This document shows positions 1-10,734 of a DNA stretch of 64,000 nucleotides, in pieces. How positions within the stretch are numbered: the stretch's first letter is position 1; every line of letters begins with the position of its first letter. Under the pieces are notes generated by a model. The model saw only the letters and a program-made list of their open reading frames with translations. It had not been told where the DNA came from and did no database searches. The DNA is from Carex sylvatica (Eukaryota > Streptophyta > Magnoliopsida > Poales > Cyperaceae): NCBI GenBank assembly GCA_964058845.1, contig CAXKVR010000038.1:124001-188000 (forward strand), read 5' to 3'. A program made the translations under genes and the position numbers.

Positions 1-577
1 AATTTAAACTCTCTCTAGATCATGTGTTAATTTCAGTTTTATTTTATAGTATAGATTATGATTCTTATAAAGGCATTGAAATTATATATATATCTTGAAT
101 TGAATTAGTTGAGTCATTATTGTACCCTCCGGTGCCTCTTTTGACAAAATTAATTTATATTCATTATATAAAAGAGATTTAAGTGTGCATTTAATTGAGG
201 CAATTAATTGCTGACCCTCCGGAAGGTAAGAATTGTTGAAGTTTTATGCACAATTGAGTAATAATAGAGTCAAGTGATGATTATTATGGTTAAAGCATAT
301 GTCAATAATGTCGGTCCTCCGGAAGGCATGTTGTCGATATGTTATTAAATCATCATTGCTTTATTATTGCGGCAAAGTATGATAAGAAATTAATTCTCTA
401 CTCTCCGGTGAACAATTAATGAAAACCTATACTTTGTTTATGATGGTTAAAGTTTAGCTTTTGTTCGAACATAATTTATAAAATTCATAATTTAATTTTA
501 CTAAATCGTGGTTGTTTTGTGTGTTTTTTGTTCGTATTTTCAGCTAGCGTTACTACTAGCCTAAAAGACATACCTTT
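1..577 (+). other. 5' untranslated leader of copia A with spaced CTCCGG motifs
   Basis: No coding region is seen. Four copies of a short motif built on CCCTCCGG or CTCTCCGG lie near 125, 213, 314 and 401, spaced roughly 90-100 bases. Each sits in AT-rich sequence, and two are followed by AAGG. The stretch lies directly upstream of gag, so it is probably the element's leader. A role is not known. Confidence 0.45.
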
Positions 578-1303
578 GTGAATGGAACCAATTTTAAGTA
601 TTGGAAGGAGAGTGTTATGATAACTCTCGGTGTCATGGATTTAGACTTAGCACTCAGGATAGAATGTCCCAAAGTCATTGATACCTCAACGGCTGATGAA
701 AGGATTAAAATTCAGCGGATTGAGAAAAAGTTGGATAGATCTAATAGAGTGAGTCTAATGATCATGAAAAGGTCCATTTCAGAGGCATTTAGAGGCTTGA
801 TTTTTGATTCGATTACAAATGCTAAGGCATTTTTGGCTAAAGTTGAGACAAGATTTGTCAAGAATGAAAAGTCTGAAATTGGTACACTCTTGACCAAACT
901 TGTCTCAATTAAGTATAAAGATAAGGGAAATTTTAGGGAGTACATCATGGAAATGTATAATGTTGTTTCAAAACTAAGGGCACTTAAGTTGGATATCTCT
1001 GATGTTCTTTTGGTGCATTTAATATTGATATCCCTTCCTCCACACTTTGGACAGTTTATGGTGAGCTACAATTGTCAGAAGGACAAATGGTCACTCAATG
1101 AACTAATCTCTCATTGTGTGGAAAAAGAAGAAAGTGCTCATTTTGCTACAACTTTCAAATCTAAGGCTTCAGCTAAGTGTAAGAGATCTGATTAGACTAA
1201 GGATAATAAGGATACTGCATTGACCACCAACAAGAAACAGGATAAGGGCAAGAAAGTTGTCACATCGAAAAATGCATGTTACTTCTGTGGTGCGGTTGGA
1301 CAC
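578..1303 (+). pseudogene. Copia A gag fragment ending in an interrupted zinc knuckle
   Basis: An open frame of 205 residues starts MNGTNFKYWKESV, the usual start of the plant copia capsid domain (UBN2-like), and keeps the segment around LTKLVSIKYKDKGNFREYI. It stops at 1193-1195. Beyond that stop, about 1270-1303, the codons read CYFCGAVGH, the first half of a CCHC zinc knuckle. The second half (KKIHCQNYHA) resumes at 4672, so an insertion split the motif. The gag protein would coat the RNA genome in virus-like particles. The internal stop and the insertion make this copy dead. The start is chosen on the conserved beginning of the capsid domain. Confidence 0.8.
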
Positions 1304-1445
1304 TATTGCACCAGAAATGTATAGTATAAAGTTTCAATATAGCAAGCTGTACCTTTTAAACTTTAATACACTTTTAAGTTCAGATTGCAAGTGCACAATC
1401 CTACCGCGTAGTATATTATCGGGTATCGATCCTCAGGGAGTAAGT
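1304..1445. repeat. Left arm of the long inverted repeat
   Basis: Pairs imperfectly with 3320-3463. Conserved blocks include TATTGCACCAG near the end, ATAGCAAGCTGTACC, TTCAGATTGCAAGTGCAC and TCGGGTATCGATCCTCAGGG. The match fades towards the inside after the CAGGGAG block. Confidence 0.65.
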
Positions 1446-2156
1446 TTAGATACTAGGTTTAGACTTAATCAACTAATTTCAAAATAATAAAAAGAAGTAA
1501 AGTGCGATAAAAGTAGAATTGGGGGTTTTGTTTAAGTAATCCTAAAGGTTGGGTTCCATACCCGAGAATAAGGAATTGTAAACAATAGATGTAAATAAAA
1601 TGAAGAAAGAAAAGATTGGTTTGCTTTCAAGTTTAAGGAGATCTAGGGGTATTCGGTCTACAATCCCTTGTTAATTCTATCTATTTGGTATTTGTTTAAA
1701 TTCATGTATGATTTGATGAGGTTTCTAACCTAATATGTCATTAAGGGTCACTTTCGTGAATTAATAACGTGCCTAAGCAATTCGGAGTTCACAGTTACGT
1801 CCTTCATCCTAGCTACCTAGACCATAAGCTCTTGTTAGTCTCTCCTCTCCTCGAATATTGGTACTTCACAGTTACGTCCTTCATACCAATATCCGATTCA
1901 ATTTGAGATATCCTAATAAGGGTATGACTTCACAGTTACGTCCTTCACCAAGTCCCTAACCCTAATTTCTGTAGTTCCGGTTTGATTTTTGATATCTCCA
2001 TATTATATCTAATTTATGGCCCTAATTTACAATGAAACCTGTGCTTTAAAGCCTATGAATGTGGACTTTTTACTTATATTTCGATGAAATGTGGTACTGC
2101 TATGCTTTGTTTGGTATTTTGCAGGAAAAAAGGCGAAAAACTGGTTCTGACTACTT

Positions 2157-3143
2157 TTCATACGGCCCGTATGATATTTTGTACAGGCCGTACAAGAACT
2201 GCCCAACCACACAGAAGGATCCACAACAGAGGCACAAAGTCTCCAAGTCAAAGCCCAGGCATACGGCCCGTACGGGATCCTGTACGGGCCGTACAAAGCT
2301 GATTCGGAAAATCCAGCTGGAATCTGAATTGAGCACAATTTGAGGAGCCGAAAAGGAAACCCCTGGAGGCGTGATCTGGGGCATTAAAGGAGATATTCCA
2401 CAGCAGGAAAGGGGATTAATAGCTAATCAATCAATAACTTTCCTATCATTCATTCTATCATTCATTCTTCCTAGGTTTCGGACAAGAGGAAAAGAAGAAG
2501 AGAAGGGAAGAACGCGAGTTTTCCACGGACCTTCGGATTTTCCACTGTTTTATCATGAACTCTTTTACTTCTTGTTATTTGTGCTATCTCATGAATATGA
2601 GTAGCTAATTTACTTTGTTTCTAGGGGTAAGATGTAGTTTCTAGTTCTGTTTTGTTGTATGCTACTATGATTTTGTGTTGAACGCTTGGTTTTTACTTTG
2701 TTATGTAGTATTTTTATTGCTCTATTTGTGCTTGCTTGAATCTGATTAGTCATCCCGTTAGATGAATGCGCACATCTAAGTGTGGAGCCAAGTCTATGAA
2801 ATTCATTCCAACCAAATAAAGTATATGAAGTAGGGTGAAACCAAGGAGTACCCGAAAGGCGAAACTTTCCTCGAGGCGAAAGTCCTTGGATACTTTTAGT
2901 AAACTAACAAATAACTTAGATAAATTAGGCCAAAATGCGAAAGTTGAGGTTTAACGCATCTAAGAGGGAAGTACTTGAGTCCGGTAATCGGGTATCAGGC
3001 CAAAATGCGAAAGTTGAGGTTAGGTATCTAGATCTGGTCAAAAGAAACCCTAAACACAGTATCAACACAGGAAACAGTAGCTGCAGCATTAACTCGGGGT
3101 GCCATACGGACCGTACGGGAATCTGTACGGGCCGTACGCCTTG
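2157..3143. repeat. Three palindromic GGCCCGTA/CCGTAC blocks
   Basis: Blocks at about 2160-2195, 2268-2302 and 3102-3142 each contain an inverted pair built from TACGGCCCGTA or TACGGACCGTA and its complement TACGGGCCGTA, separated by about 10 bases. They are GC-rich islands in AT-rich sequence and can fold into short hairpins. A parallel motif (GTGCGTCCGCAC and CCGTGCATCCGCACGG) occurs near 4317, 4374 and 4474 in the right part of the insertion. Confidence 0.6.
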
Positions 3144-3319
3144 AGACTGAACAGAAATGAAATCTGAACCCTGGAAACGCCCTTTTATCAATTGAAAACA
3201 ACTTTAATTATCTTTTATCGTCTTTTAATCAGTAGAATTGTTAGAACTAAAACCAAACCAATTTCTCTCACTTCTAGAATTTCAAGTGATTTTAGGATAA
3301 GTCTAGTGTTTTTATTTCG

Positions 3320-3463
3320 TCCCTGTGGATCGATACCTGAGCATACTCAACGACAGGATAGTACACTTGCTATCTGAATTGACAGAGTATAACAAAGGTT
3401 TAAAAAGTATAGCTTGCTATACTGAGACTTTTTGGCATATATTCTTGTGCGATCAATTTTGCA
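3320..3463. repeat. Right arm of the long inverted repeat
   Basis: Reverse complement of the left arm at 1304-1445. It reads CCTGTGGATCGATACCTGAG, then CACTTGCTATCTGAATTG, then GTATAGCTTGCTATACTGAG and ends near CTTGTGCGATCA. Confidence 0.65.
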
Positions 3464-4671
3464 GTTGGTTAGACCTTAATCAAAACCTAAGGTATTTGTG
3501 TTCATAATTGGTATTCTCCTCTTGTCCTAACTTCTTTGGTTCTTTCGAATCCAAAGCGGAACTACATCGATTTTAAGTACTAATTATGTAGTTAACACAA
3601 ATTATAAATCTCAGAAATTAGCATCAAATCCCATAAAACAATCATAATAAAAATAAATAACCGAATAAGATACAATTAAATAAGTTCATGTATTGACCTA
3701 AACCCCTAGAAAGAGATCTACTCTCTCTTGGAGAGATCCATTACAAAAGTTGGCAAAAATAAGAAGAAATGAAATAAAGAAATAGTTACACCCTTTATTG
3801 AATCAAGAACCTCAATCTTGCCTTCTTCTTGCTTGAACCTTCTTCTCCTTCCTTGAAAAACTGCCGGAACTCCTAGAATGGCTACAGATTTATCGCTGTA
3901 TCTCAATGGAAATTGGATGTGAGATGTGAGAGAGAGATGTGAGGTGTGTGTTGTGTAACTCCCCTTGAATGGAAAAAAACTCCCTCTTTTATAGCAAAGG
4001 ACTATGCCCAATCAAGAGACATAGTTGTGGGGTGAGTGAGGTTAGTGGGTGTTATTTTTGGATTGTTTCTCAGGTTGCCTTGTCCAAGTTTAGCTGTCAA
4101 AAAGTGTCCCTGACTTGCTAAAAATAAAAACCGTGTATTTCTGGCTGTCTGCGGGTCCACTGCGTCCACACTTACTCTAAGTTTCCTTTTTTATATTCTC
4201 AGGTTATAGATCTTCTCGTTGGCTTTCCGAAAAGTGGTCATATGCCCAAAACGGAGTTACGAGTCAAAAGTTGTGGCTGTTTTAAGTTTAGACTCTATTT
4301 TTGGCTTCTGCTACAGTGCGTCCGCACTGGGCTCGGACTTTTTCTGTTCGACCAGAGTGCGGCTGCATCGATATCCGTGCATCCGCACGGATTTGATGAA
4401 TAGCTTATTATACCTTTTTAAAATTAGCGCACGTCTAGAAATCCATCTAAGTACTCATTACGGTCATATCGTAATCCGTGCGTCTGCACTGGACATTTTT
4501 CTTTGTTTTTTCTTCATTATTCTTCATTTCCTGCAAATTAAAATCAAACAAATGCAGTAACTTGATTCTAAATGTATTATATTCACTTTATATTCAAAAT
4601 ACAAGATATTTGGTGTTATTTTATGATGAAAACTAGATCGAATATGTATATAATTTATGCTTATCAGACAC

Positions 4672-7640
4672 AAGAAGATTCATTGCCAGAATTATCACGC
4701 ATGACGTGTTAAGAAAGGTAAATCTCTTATTATGGTTTGTACGGAAGTTAATTTATCTTTTGTATCAAGATATACTTGGTGGATAGATTCAGGTGCAACT
4801 ACTCACATAAGTATATCTTTGCAGGGTTGCCTAAATTACCGGAAGCCAAGTGATGATGAGAGATTCATCTTTGTGAGCGATGACAATAAAGCTGAAGTGG
4901 AGTCTATTGGGACTTATAGATTATTGTTAAAATCAGGATTTTATTTGAATTTGTATGAGACATTTGTTGTATTGTCTTTTAGACGTAACTTAATTTCTAT
5001 TTCTGCATTGGATAAGTATGGATTTACTTATACTTTTGAAAATCGAAACTTTGGTTTGTTTCATGATTCAAAACAAGTTGGTTATGATTTTATTTTTGTT
5101 TATGATAATCTATATTCTTTGGATGTCAATAGCTCTTATATTGAAACCTTGCATGTTGATACAAATAGTAAGAAAATAAAATTAACTAATGAAAATTCAG
5201 CTTCATTATGGCACAAAAGATTAGGTCACATTTCTACACGTAGAATTGAAAGACTTGTGTCGAATGAAATTCTACAACCCTTAGATTTTTCAGATCTTAG
5301 TGATTGTATAAATTGTATTAAAGAAAAATAAACCAATTTCAGAAAATATGAAGTCAAAAGGTGTTTGGAAGTCTTGGAACTAATTCATACAGATATCTGT
5401 GGTCCATTTTCAAGGGTACAAGAAATGGTCACCGGTATTTTATTAGTTTCATAGATGACTACTCAAGATATGGCTTCATATATTTAATTAAGAAAAAGGC
5501 TCAAGCCCTTGACATGTTCAAAAAATTTCAAAGCAGAAATTGAGTTACAACTTAACAAACGCATTAAGGCCATTAGATTTGACCGTGGTGGTGAATATTA
5601 CGGTAGATATGATGGATCAGGAGAACAATGTAAAGGGCCTTTTGGACATTTCATAGAAGAATGCGGCATTGTGCCTCAGTATACATTGTCCAGTTCACCG
5701 GCAATGAATGGTGTTTCTGAGAGGCACAATCGAACGCTTAAGGACATGGTAAGAAGTATGATAAGTCGTACTTCTCTACCAAATAATCTATAGGGTGAAG
5801 CCTTAAAGACTGCAGCACATATCCTAAATAGAGTACTTACTAAAGCAACTAACAAAACCCCATATGAAATTTGGAATGGGCGAAAGTCTAATTTAAAGCA
5901 TTTACGTGTATGGGGATGTCCAGCTGAAGCAAACCCTTATAGGGCACATTAAAAGAAACTGGATGAAAGAACTGTTAGTTGTTATTTTATTGGGTATCCC
6001 GAGCGATCAAGGGGTTATAAGTTTTATAATCCCACATAATTTATAATTTTTGAGATGGAAAATGCAAAATTTTTTGAGGATGTTGAGTTTGTGGGGAGGG
6101 GGGGAGATACAATAATAGATTTTGAATTCGAAGAGGAGTATGTAAATATTTTCACAGGTATTGAGAGTTTTATGGATATTGAACCCATTTTAACTCAAAA
6201 TGTAATTGTTGAAAATAAAACCATTATTGAAGATCAAACTCAACAAGATCAAACAATACATAAAGAAATTCCAGAAATTCTAGATAATGCTGTTGTTGGC
6301 CAGATTGTAGATAACAATGCTGAAAATCCTCAAGAAAATTCAGAATTGCCAATAAGAAAGTTCACTGGAGAGAAAAGGTCTGCAATATCTTCGAATTATG
6401 TAGTTTACCTTCAAGAACATGAGTTTGATGTTGACATGTTAGAAAATGATTCCATAAATTTTCAATAAGCCATGCAATACTCTAACTTTCACAAGTGGAT
6501 CGATGCCATGAATGAGAAAATAAAATCTATGGCTGATAATGACGTTTGGAAAATTATCCCATTATCTAAAGGATCAAGGCCCATTGGTTCTAAATGGATA
6601 TTTAAAACCAAGAGGGATTCGAAAGGTAGTGTGGAAAAATATAAGGCTCGTCTTGCCGCTAAGGGTTTTACACAAAAGAAAGGCATCGATTATAAAGAGA
6701 CTTTCTCTCCAGTTTCATTGAAAGACTCTTTAAGGTTTATATTGGCATTAGTTGTGCATTTCAATTTGGAGCTTCATCAGATGGATGTTAAGACTTCTTT
6801 TCTCAATGGTGACATTAAGGAAACAATCTATATGGTGCAACCAGAAAACTATGTATCAGGAGACACAAAGTCTATGTTGTGCAAACTTAAGAAATCTATC
6901 TATGGGCTAAAGCAAGCGTCTGGTCAGTGGTACTACAAATTCCACAATGTGATAGTCTCATTTGGTTTTGAGTCAAATCTTGTGGATGAGTGTATATACC
7001 TCAAGTTCTGTGGGAGTAAGTTTGTGTTTCTGGTTTTATATGTCGATGACATATTGCTTGCCAGCAATGATATAAATATGTTGTATGAGACTAAGAACTT
7101 TCTGATGAAGAATTTTGAGATGAAAGATCTTGGTGATGCATCATTTGTCTTGGTGATGCATCATTAGGTTTGTCCCAAATGAATTATATCGAAAAGGTCC
7201 TGAAAAGGTATGGCATGCAAGACAGTAAACCATGACATACCCCTGTAGCAAAAGAAGACAAATTAGTCTCAGTCAATGCCCAAAGAATAATTTAGAAAAG
7301 AAAGTAATGCAAAAGTATCCATATGCCTCAGTCGTTAGGAGCATCATATATGCGCAAGTATGTACGCGTCCGGATATTGCGTTCATCACTGGCATGTTGG
7401 GCCGATACTTATCAAACCCAAGTCTAGATCATTGGAAAGCAGGCAAATAGGTCTTGAGGTACCTGAAGCGAACAAAATAACACATGCTCATGTATCGGAG
7501 ATCGGACAAGCTAGAGGTCATTGGGTATACCGATTCTGATTTTGGAGGATGCCAAAATAGCATGAAATCTATATTCGGCTACATTTATATGTTAGTTGGA
7601 GGGGCTGTTTTATGAAAGAGTGCTAAACAGTCACTCATAA
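4672..7640 (+). pseudogene. Copia A pol: protease, integrase, reverse transcriptase, RNase H, with stops
   Basis: The frame resumes with KKIHCQNYHA then a TGA where tryptophan is usual. Protease shows WWIDSGATTHIS with the catalytic DSG (about 4770). The GAG-pre-integrase segment reads LWHKRLGHISTRRIERL. The integrase core has FIDDYSRYGFIYL and FDRGGEYYG, then SSPAMNGVSERHNRTL with its catalytic Glu. Reverse transcriptase (6472-7164) has WIFKTKRD, QMDVKTSFLNG, SIYGLKQASGQWY and an intact LYVDDILLAS active site. RNase H pieces follow: YAQVCTRPDIAFI near 7360, then YTDSDFGGC near 7540. Stops or frame changes occur near 5329, 5540, 5791, 5950, 6039, 6466 and 7165, so no polyprotein can be made. 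Functions are those of the copia family; the decay is seen directly. Confidence 0.85.
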
Positions 7641-7647
7641 CATCTTC

Positions 7648-7808
7648 CACAATGGCCACATAATTTGTAGCATGTCATGAGGCATCAAATCATGGTCATG
7701 TCATGAGGCATGTCATGTCATGTCATGTCATGAGACATATGGATACTTTCACAATGGCCACAATGGCCGCATAATTTGTAGCATGTCATGTCATGAGGCA
7801 TCAAATTT
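7648..7808 (+). repeat. Local duplication and CATGT expansion in the RNase H region
   Basis: The segment CACAATGGCCACATAATTTG plus AGCATGTCATGAGGCATCAAA occurs at about 7650-7690 and again, slightly altered, at about 7755-7806. Between them CATGT is repeated in tandem. This breaks RNase H just after the FVACHEASNHG-like codons. Confidence 0.65.
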
Positions 7809-7859
7809 TTTTTCACACATGATCTCCAAAATAATAATGTTATTAATGTTCATCAAATC

Positions 7860-8168
7860 CGTTCAAGTGAAAATCCAGCAGATTTATACACTAAGGCACT
7901 CCCTATCGCAATATTTGAAAAGTTAGCTCGTAATATTGGAGTTCGCCGACTTAAAGATCTTGATTGATGCTGTCCTGATGGGGAGTTAATATGCACTATA
8001 TTTTTCTTAATCATGATTTTTTCCACTGAATTTTCCTGGTAAGGCTATAGTTGTGTATTTAGAAGAATATTGTACTCTTTTGCCTTCACTAGGTTTTTAT
8101 CCCATATGATTTTTCCTAGTAAGATTTTAATGAGGCATATTCTTATCTAATGGACATCCAAGGGGGAG
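7860..8168 (+). other. End of copia pol and 3' untranslated region with polypurine tract
   Basis: Codons reading NPADLYTKALPIAIFEKLARN and RRLKDLD with a stop near 7967 are the usual C-terminus of copia pol. The untranslated stretch to 8157 has no gene. CCAAGGGGGAG at about 8158-8168 is the polypurine tract that primes plus-strand DNA synthesis, directly before the LTR. Confidence 0.7.
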
Positions 8169-8457
8169 TGTTATGAATATATTATAAATGTGTGGATATC
8201 ATTCATATTGTAACTCTCAATATTAATCCTCAATTTATTTTCCCACTACTCCATGCATATTTATGCCCACTACTATTGGAATTCATTTCTCTATTTATTA
8301 TTTGTATGACTTTCATTTATAATTTGTAGCCTATAAATAGAGGCTTTGTAATCTTGTATTGTACATGCATGAGAAATATATGAATAAAGAGATTGTCATT
8401 TTTTTTTTCTCTCTATCTTGTCTATTCTTTATGCTTGTTTATCTTTATTTTATAACA
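8169..8457 (+). repeat. 3' LTR of copia A, 289 bp
   Basis: It starts TGTTATGAAT right after the polypurine tract and ends TTATAACA, giving the inverted TGTTAT...ATAACA ends of an LTR. CTATAAATAGAGGC at about 8330 is a good TATA box. No second LTR is in the window for comparison. Confidence 0.75.
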
Positions 8458-8462
8458 AAAAA

Positions 8463-8755
8463 GTAAATTTAGGAAACCAACTTGATTGACTTTTTTTTTA
8501 TACAAAAATTACAAGTACCGAATAAGCTATTAAGTACCTCTTATTTATTATCAAGAGGTACCAAATAGCCTATTCGGTATCTCCTAATTTTATAAATTTG
8601 TTTATAGTTTCTGTCAAGTAAAAGAGTAAAATTGAATGGCACTGAATAGACTATTAGGTATTGTTTAAATGTAAACGAGAGGTACCGATAGCCTATTTGT
8701 TACTTATATTTTTTGTAAAAAAAAAAAACAATTAAGTTGGTTTGATAAAATGTCC
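8463..8755. mobile_element. Hairpin MITE, about 290 bp
   Basis: The two ends are inverted copies: a left arm with AGGAAACCAACTTGATTGAC and a right arm whose complement reads TCAAACCAACTTAATTG, continuing for about 60 bases through the A/T tract and AAGTACCGAATA-like sequence. Copies of GTACCGAATAGCCTATT-like sequence also face each other inside. It has no coding capacity. Target duplication is not clear. Confidence 0.65.
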
Positions 8756-8959
8756 TTTTCTAATTATGATTTTTCAAAAATATTAATGGCAGAGAGGATT
8801 AATCCTTTCATTTTTTCTTACTTTTTTGTTTTTTCTAGAAAAGAAAAAAAATTTGGAGAACAATTATTTGAGCAAAAAGAGAGGAGACTTTTTCTTTTCA
8901 CTCCTACATAATAAGATATTGCACAAGGACATAAACAGGGGAGTTACACAAATTTTCTG

Positions 8960-9450
8960 TCGTGTGGAGTGTGAGGGTGTAGAAATTCCTCAATAAATAC
9001 ATATGAATATTTACCCGTGTGCGATTATTGAGAGCTACACAGATTATTACATAAACAGTCGTGTACGATTATAATTTTTACATGGACGTTTAGATAAATA
9101 TCCATGTACAATTACCATTCTACACGGATTATTACATAAGCAGCCATGTACAATTCCTTGCCAGTGACGCTCTCCATAACCGAGCTACTGGATTATTACA
9201 TAAACAGTCGTGTATGATTACTCTGTCCACATAGACGTTTAGCTTAATATCCGTGTACAATTCCTAGAGAACTACATGGAGTTTTACATAAATAGCCGTG
9301 TACGATCACTCTTTCTACACGTATGTCTAGCTAAATATCCGTGTAGAATAACTATTTATACACGGATTATTACATAAACAACCGTGTAGCTCTCTTATAT
9401 TTTTATTTGCTCTTTAAATACCTTTCTACATAGACTTTTGTTAAATATCT
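8960..9450. repeat. Left array of CCGTGTA/TACACGG repeats
   Basis: About six units of roughly 60-80 bases. Each holds a forward TACACGGATTATTACATAAA-like part followed by CAGCCGTGTACGATT or a close variant, so each unit is itself a short inverted repeat. Units near 9040, 9120, 9190, 9285 and 9360 are clear. Confidence 0.7.
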
Positions 9451-10273
9451 GTGTAGAATAGTCTTATTTTTTTTTCAATTTTTATTTATTTTTGGCTAGC
9501 CTCCAGTTTGTTAGCTATTTAAAATCATATCAATTTCAAAACAGAGAATTTCCGAAATAAGAATACCAAAACTCCTAAACAAAATTATATAAAATTCTTG
9601 TACACTAAATTATACAAAAATTATACAAAATTCATGTACACTAAATTATACAAATTCATATTGTGGTTTACAAAATTCATGTTGAAACCACCTTGCCCAC
9701 ATACATCTAAAATAATCTATCTGCTCCTTGGAGTGACTCCTTTGCTTTGATGTATACTACAAAAATTCAAAATATATAAGTTACAAAAATACAATATGTT
9801 AACTACATCTCTGTTTTGCTTTATAAAAATAAATATTGTAATTATAACAATGCAACTAATAAAACAAATTTAGTAGAATAAAATATTAGAGAAAATCAAT
9901 ATTAATTATATGGACAAGTCAAAGAAAACATATGAATTACAATTAATATGAATTACATACCGACCATTTGAATTGTATGCTTTCGACAAATTGATACATA
10001 TAAATTATCGTGTAATAACCGCATTCTCAACTGGCCTCCTGTTGCGAGCACTGAAATTTACATTTAGCGGCCTATGTTAGAATGACAAATTTTACAAACT
10101 CATCAAAGCGAGCCAAATATTCTGCACTATCACGTCACAATTCGTACATCCAACTTTGATCCATCTGTAAATTAAATTAAAAGAATAATTTTAATTAATC
10201 ATGGTAGTCAACATATAAATTGTTCCAAATTCTTGGCTTACAAATGACCAGTTTACAATCCTAACCCACTCTT

Positions 10274-10485
10274 TGAATATTATATCTCATATATGAACAC
10301 ATATTAGCAAGATTTAATTAGTATTTGAGAAAAAATATGCAGCATTTCTCCTTAACTCCCCAAGTATGCATAAAAACCACATACTCGTAGGAGCAATAAG
10401 GAGAAATACTGTCAAAATTTTCTCAAATACTAATTAAATTCCGCTAATATGTGTTCACATCATTTAGACACAATATTCAAAGAGC
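10274..10485. repeat. Long hairpin (arms of about 65 bp or more)
   Basis: CTTTGAATATT...GAACACATATTAGC...ATTTAATTAGTATTTGAG on the left pairs with its complement on the right. Inside, CATTTCTCCTTAACTCC pairs with GGAGCAATAAGGAGAAATA. A separate small palindrome (TTCAAAATTAATCCA) is at about 10507-10543. Confidence 0.7.
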
Positions 10486-10734
10486 AGTCTCAAACGGGGG
10501 ACTATTCAAAATTAATCCATATTGGATTAATTTTGAACGGGAATGGACCTAAAAGCATCAATAGGTCGGTTATTAGACCACAATACACTAATTATTTACA
10601 TTATCTAAACAAATCAAGTATGCATGCATTAATTAATAATTGACCTAAATAAGCAATAATAAGTAACATAAAATTAGAGAAAGAAAAGAGAAATATATAT
10701 ATGACTAACCTTAGCAAGCAAGATAGAGAGGAAA

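Larger units (their letters stand above)
1304..4666. mobile_element. Unclassified composite insertion inside the gag zinc knuckle, with long terminal inverted repeats in its left part
   Basis: GACAC occurs at 1299-1303 and again at 4667-4671, and removing 1304-4666 rejoins the zinc-knuckle codons, so these are the likely insertion limits. Within it, 1304 to about 1445 matches the reverse complement of about 3320-3463 imperfectly but over its whole length (shared blocks such as TATAGCAAGCT and GGTATCGATCC), giving a long inverted-repeat element of about 2.2 kb. The part from 3464 to 4666 does not join in this pairing and may be a second insertion or an extension. No transposase is present. A Mutator-like origin is possible but not shown; 5-bp duplications would rather suggest an LTR or other class. 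Confidence 0.55.
1..8457 (+). mobile_element. Ty1/copia LTR retrotransposon A, decayed, 5' LTR outside the window
   Basis: Gag, zinc knuckle, protease, integrase, reverse transcriptase and RNase H pieces follow in the copia order. They are followed by a purine-rich tract and a 3' LTR ending at 8457. The left LTR and primer-binding site are not visible, so the element enters from the left edge. The coding part carries several stops (for example at 1193, 5329 and 5791) and a 3.4-kb foreign insertion at 1304-4666, so it cannot be autonomous. Copia order (integrase before reverse transcriptase) is established knowledge; the joining of all pieces into one element is inference from collinearity. 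Confidence 0.85.

Noticed and set aside
2059..2384. Overlapping open frames on both strands around 2060-2380
   Set aside because: They arise from the palindromic GC-rich motifs in the inserted element and have no domain.
10274..10485. A microRNA gene
   Set aside because: The hairpin is AT-rich, very long-armed and within a probable transposon; without small RNA data it is better called an inverted repeat.
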